A stretch of 6,352 nucleotides of DNA from an uncultured Clostridia bacterium. Its GTDB lineage: Bacteria > Bacillota > Clostridia > Oscillospirales > Oscillospiraceae. This document shows positions 4,641-6,352 of the stretch, one piece after another. The DNA lies in contig CALZCW010000040.1 in NCBI GenBank assembly GCA_945635805.1, positions 1 to 6,352 of the forward strand. The letters run 5' to 3'. Below the pieces are notes generated by a model. That model worked only from the letters and a program-made list of their open reading frames with translations. It was not told the origin of the DNA and did not search any database. Made by a program: the position numbers and the translations under genes. Position 1 is the stretch's first letter; every line of letters starts with the position of its first letter.

Positions 4641-6352
4641 TCAAAACAGGGTGATCTGGCTGGTATCCGGCAGGTCACCGAAAGCGCCCGCCGCCTTGAG
4701 CTTTTCAATGTGGGTCTTGGAAACCTTGGGGCAGGCAGCGGCAAATTCCTCGATGGAGACAAATTGCTTGCCCTTGCGCCCGTTGCAGATATCCCACGCC
4801 GCACTCTCGCCCAGTCCCGAAACCGCGACAAACGGCGGCAGAAGCTTGCCGTCCTTAATGACAAATTTGATGGCATCGGAGTCATACAGGCTCATATCCG
4901 CGAACTCAAAGCCCCGCAGATAGAATTCGTAGCAGACCTCCAGGGTGGTCAGCAGGTCGTCATCCTTGGCGGTGCGGTCGGGATTTGAGGTGATCTTTTT
5001 GATGTTCTCCTTAACAGTCTCCATGCCGTGGGTCATCATCACCGCGTCGAAGCCGTCCTTCTGGCTGCGGCGGTAGAAATAGGCGCTGTAGAATGCCAGC
5101 GGCTCATGAACCTTAAACCAGGCGATGCGGAAGGCCATCATGACATAGGCCGCCGCATGGGCCTTGGGGAAGAGATACTGGATCTTTTTGCAGGAGCCGA
5201 TGTACCATTCCGGCACTCCGGCTGCCAGCATCTCCTCCTCGGCGCCCTCCGGCAATCCCCTGCCCTTACGGACGTCTTCCATGATCTTGAAGGCCCGTTT
5301 TTCCGGCATGCCGCATTTGATGAGATAGAGCATAATATCATCGCGGCAGCCGATAGCCTGTCCGACGGTGGCAGTACCGCTGAGGATCAGGTCCTTGGCA
5401 TTGCCCAGCCACACGTCCGTGCCGTGGGAAAAGCCGGATAGTCGGATGAGTGTGTCAAATTGATCCGGCTTGGTATCAACGAGCATTCCGCGAACGAAAC
5501 TCGTGCCGAACTCCGGAATCGCGACCGCGCCCGTGGGGCCCAAAATCGGATCATTCTCATAGCCCAGGATCTTGCTGGAGGTGAAAATGGACATGGTGTC
5601 CTTGTCATCCAGAGGAATCTTCTGGGCGTCAATATGTGTAATATCCTCCATCATGCGGATCATGGTCGGGTCATCATGGCCCAGCATATCCAGCTTCAGG
5701 AGGTTTTCCTCCATGGAGTGATATTCAAAATGGGTGGTGATGATGTCCGTATGCACGTCGTCCGCCGGATGCTGGACCGGGCAGAAATCCCAGATCTCGT
5801 TCTCCTGGGGGATGACCACCAGACCGCCGGGATGCTGGCCCGTGGTGCGGCGCACATCCACGCAGCCTGCCGCCAGACGGTTTTCCTCGGCGCGGGAGAC
5901 AGTCATATTCCGCTCGGCCAGGTATTTTTTCACATAGCCGAAAGCGGTCTTTTCCGCCACGGTGCCGATGGTCCCGGCGCGGAACACATGGCTGGCGCCG
6001 AACATCTCGATGCAGAACTGGTGGGCGCGGGACTGGTATTCGCCGGAGAAGTTCAGGTCAATATCCGGCACCTTGCCGCCGTTGAAGCCCAGGAAGGTTT
6101 CAAACGGAATGTTGAAGCCGTCCTTGTCCAGGGGCGTACCGCACCGGGGACACACCGCATCCGGCAGGTCCGCGCCGCAGTTGATATTCTCCGGGACCTC
6201 AAAGGAACAGTATTTGCACTTGGGGCAGCGGTAGTGCGCCGGCAGGGAGTTGACCTCAGTGATGCCGGACATGAAGGCCACCAGAGACGATCCGACGGAG
6301 CCACGGGAGCCGACCAGATAGCCGTTTTCCAGGGAGTTCTGCACCAGCTTCT
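4641..6352 (-). CDS. polC: DNA polymerase III alpha subunit, PolC type (C-terminal part)
   Basis: About 570 residues of the replicative polymerase of Firmicutes; the open frame runs off the right edge, so the start, PHP and 3'-5' exonuclease domains lie outside. Numbering from the GTG at 6344 (an internal Val codon, not the start), the zinc finger is CPKCKYC (40-46) with C56 and CPRC (65-68). 'VPDIDLNF' (92-99) holds catalytic D94 and D96, and 'LLKLDMLGHDDP' (215-226) holds the third catalytic aspartate, D219. 'RRTTGQHPGG' (165-174) and 'FPKAHAAAYVMMA' are other PolC hallmarks. A helix-hairpin-helix-like region ('VSGLGESAAWDI') lies near the end, and the last residues SQITLF resemble the beta-clamp-binding QLSLF of Bacillus PolC. 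The chain appears intact, with no frameshift. I see no clear terminator after the stop at 4641. Confidence 0.97.
   Translation of the reverse strand, partial: KLVQNSLENGYLVGSRGSVGSSLVAFMSGITEVNSLPAHYRCPKCKYCSFEVPENINCGADLPDAVCPRCGTPLDKDGFNIPFETFLGFNGGKVPDIDLNFSGEYQSRAHQFCIEMFGASHVFRAGTIGTVAEKTAFGYVKKYLAERNMTVSRAEENRLAAGCVDVRRTTGQHPGGLVVIPQENEIWDFCPVQHPADDVHTDIITTHFEYHSMEENLLKLDMLGHDDPTMIRMMEDITHIDAQKIPLDDKDTMSIFTSSKILGYENDPILGPTGAVAIPEFGTSFVRGMLVDTKPDQFDTLIRLSGFSHGTDVWLGNAKDLILSGTATVGQAIGCRDDIMLYLIKCGMPEKRAFKIMEDVRKGRGLPEGAEEEMLAAGVPEWYIGSCKKIQYLFPKAHAAAYVMMAFRIAWFKVHEPLAFYSAYFYRRSQKDGFDAVMMTHGMETVKENIKKITSNPDRTAKDDDLLTTLEVCYEFYLRGFEFADMSLYDSDAIKFVIKDGKLLPPFVAVSGLGESAAWDICNGRKGKQFVSIEEFAAACPKVSKTHIEKLKAAGAFGDLPDTSQITLF

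Noticed and set aside
4100..4885. Minus-strand open frame overlapping udp and the polC end in another frame
   Set aside because: Serine/arginine-rich out-of-frame translation spanning a promoter region; no domain.

Overview
The window reads as ordinary chromosome of a Gram-positive Clostridia-type bacterium. The best guess is a fairly GC-rich gut member of Oscillospiraceae/Ruminococcaceae. The evidence is a PolC-type (Firmicutes-specific) DNA polymerase III alpha subunit, a YlmH-type S4-domain protein, a PadR/permease-prefix/DUF4097 module, strong GGAGG-type ribosome binding sites and Firmicutes-style sigma-A promoters. The genus is inferred from overall character only and cannot be proven here. 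All six recognised genes lie on the minus strand, so transcription runs from high to low coordinates. The long plus-strand open frames are antisense shadows.

From right to left: (1) 6352-4641 is the C-terminal part of polC, cut by the window edge, containing the zinc finger, all three catalytic aspartates and a C-terminal clamp-binding motif. (2) 4505-3738 is a uridine phosphorylase with its own good promoter (TTGCAG-17-TATACT). (3) 3742-3619 is a short AT-rich block of nested inverted repeats built on TATAGTAA/TTACTATA, possibly a miniature mobile or structural repeat. It overlaps the udp stop codon and supplies a TATAAT box to the next gene. (4) 3565-3227 is a small membrane-anchored acidic protein of unknown function, followed by a clear rho-independent terminator. 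(5) 3080-3052 is a near-consensus promoter embedded in a perfect 16-bp-arm inverted repeat, the likely PadR operator. It drives a tight cluster at 3015-29: padR, an eight-helix membrane protein with a HAAS/DUF1700-like N-terminal domain, a membrane-anchored DUF4097 beta-repeat protein, and ylmH.

The likely logic of the last block is a self-regulated PadR switch. It would control a membrane/envelope pair (permease-prefix protein plus DUF4097 protein), a combination often met in Firmicutes envelope-stress or antimicrobial-response loci. The unusual part is that ylmH, normally next to cell-division genes, is packed 4 bases behind this module and may be co-regulated with it. I found no rRNA, tRNA, CRISPR array, transposase or phage gene, and nothing that amounts to a clearly new system. 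The most interesting items are the operator/promoter architecture, the doubly duplicated membrane protein, the nested-hairpin repeat and the ylmH linkage.
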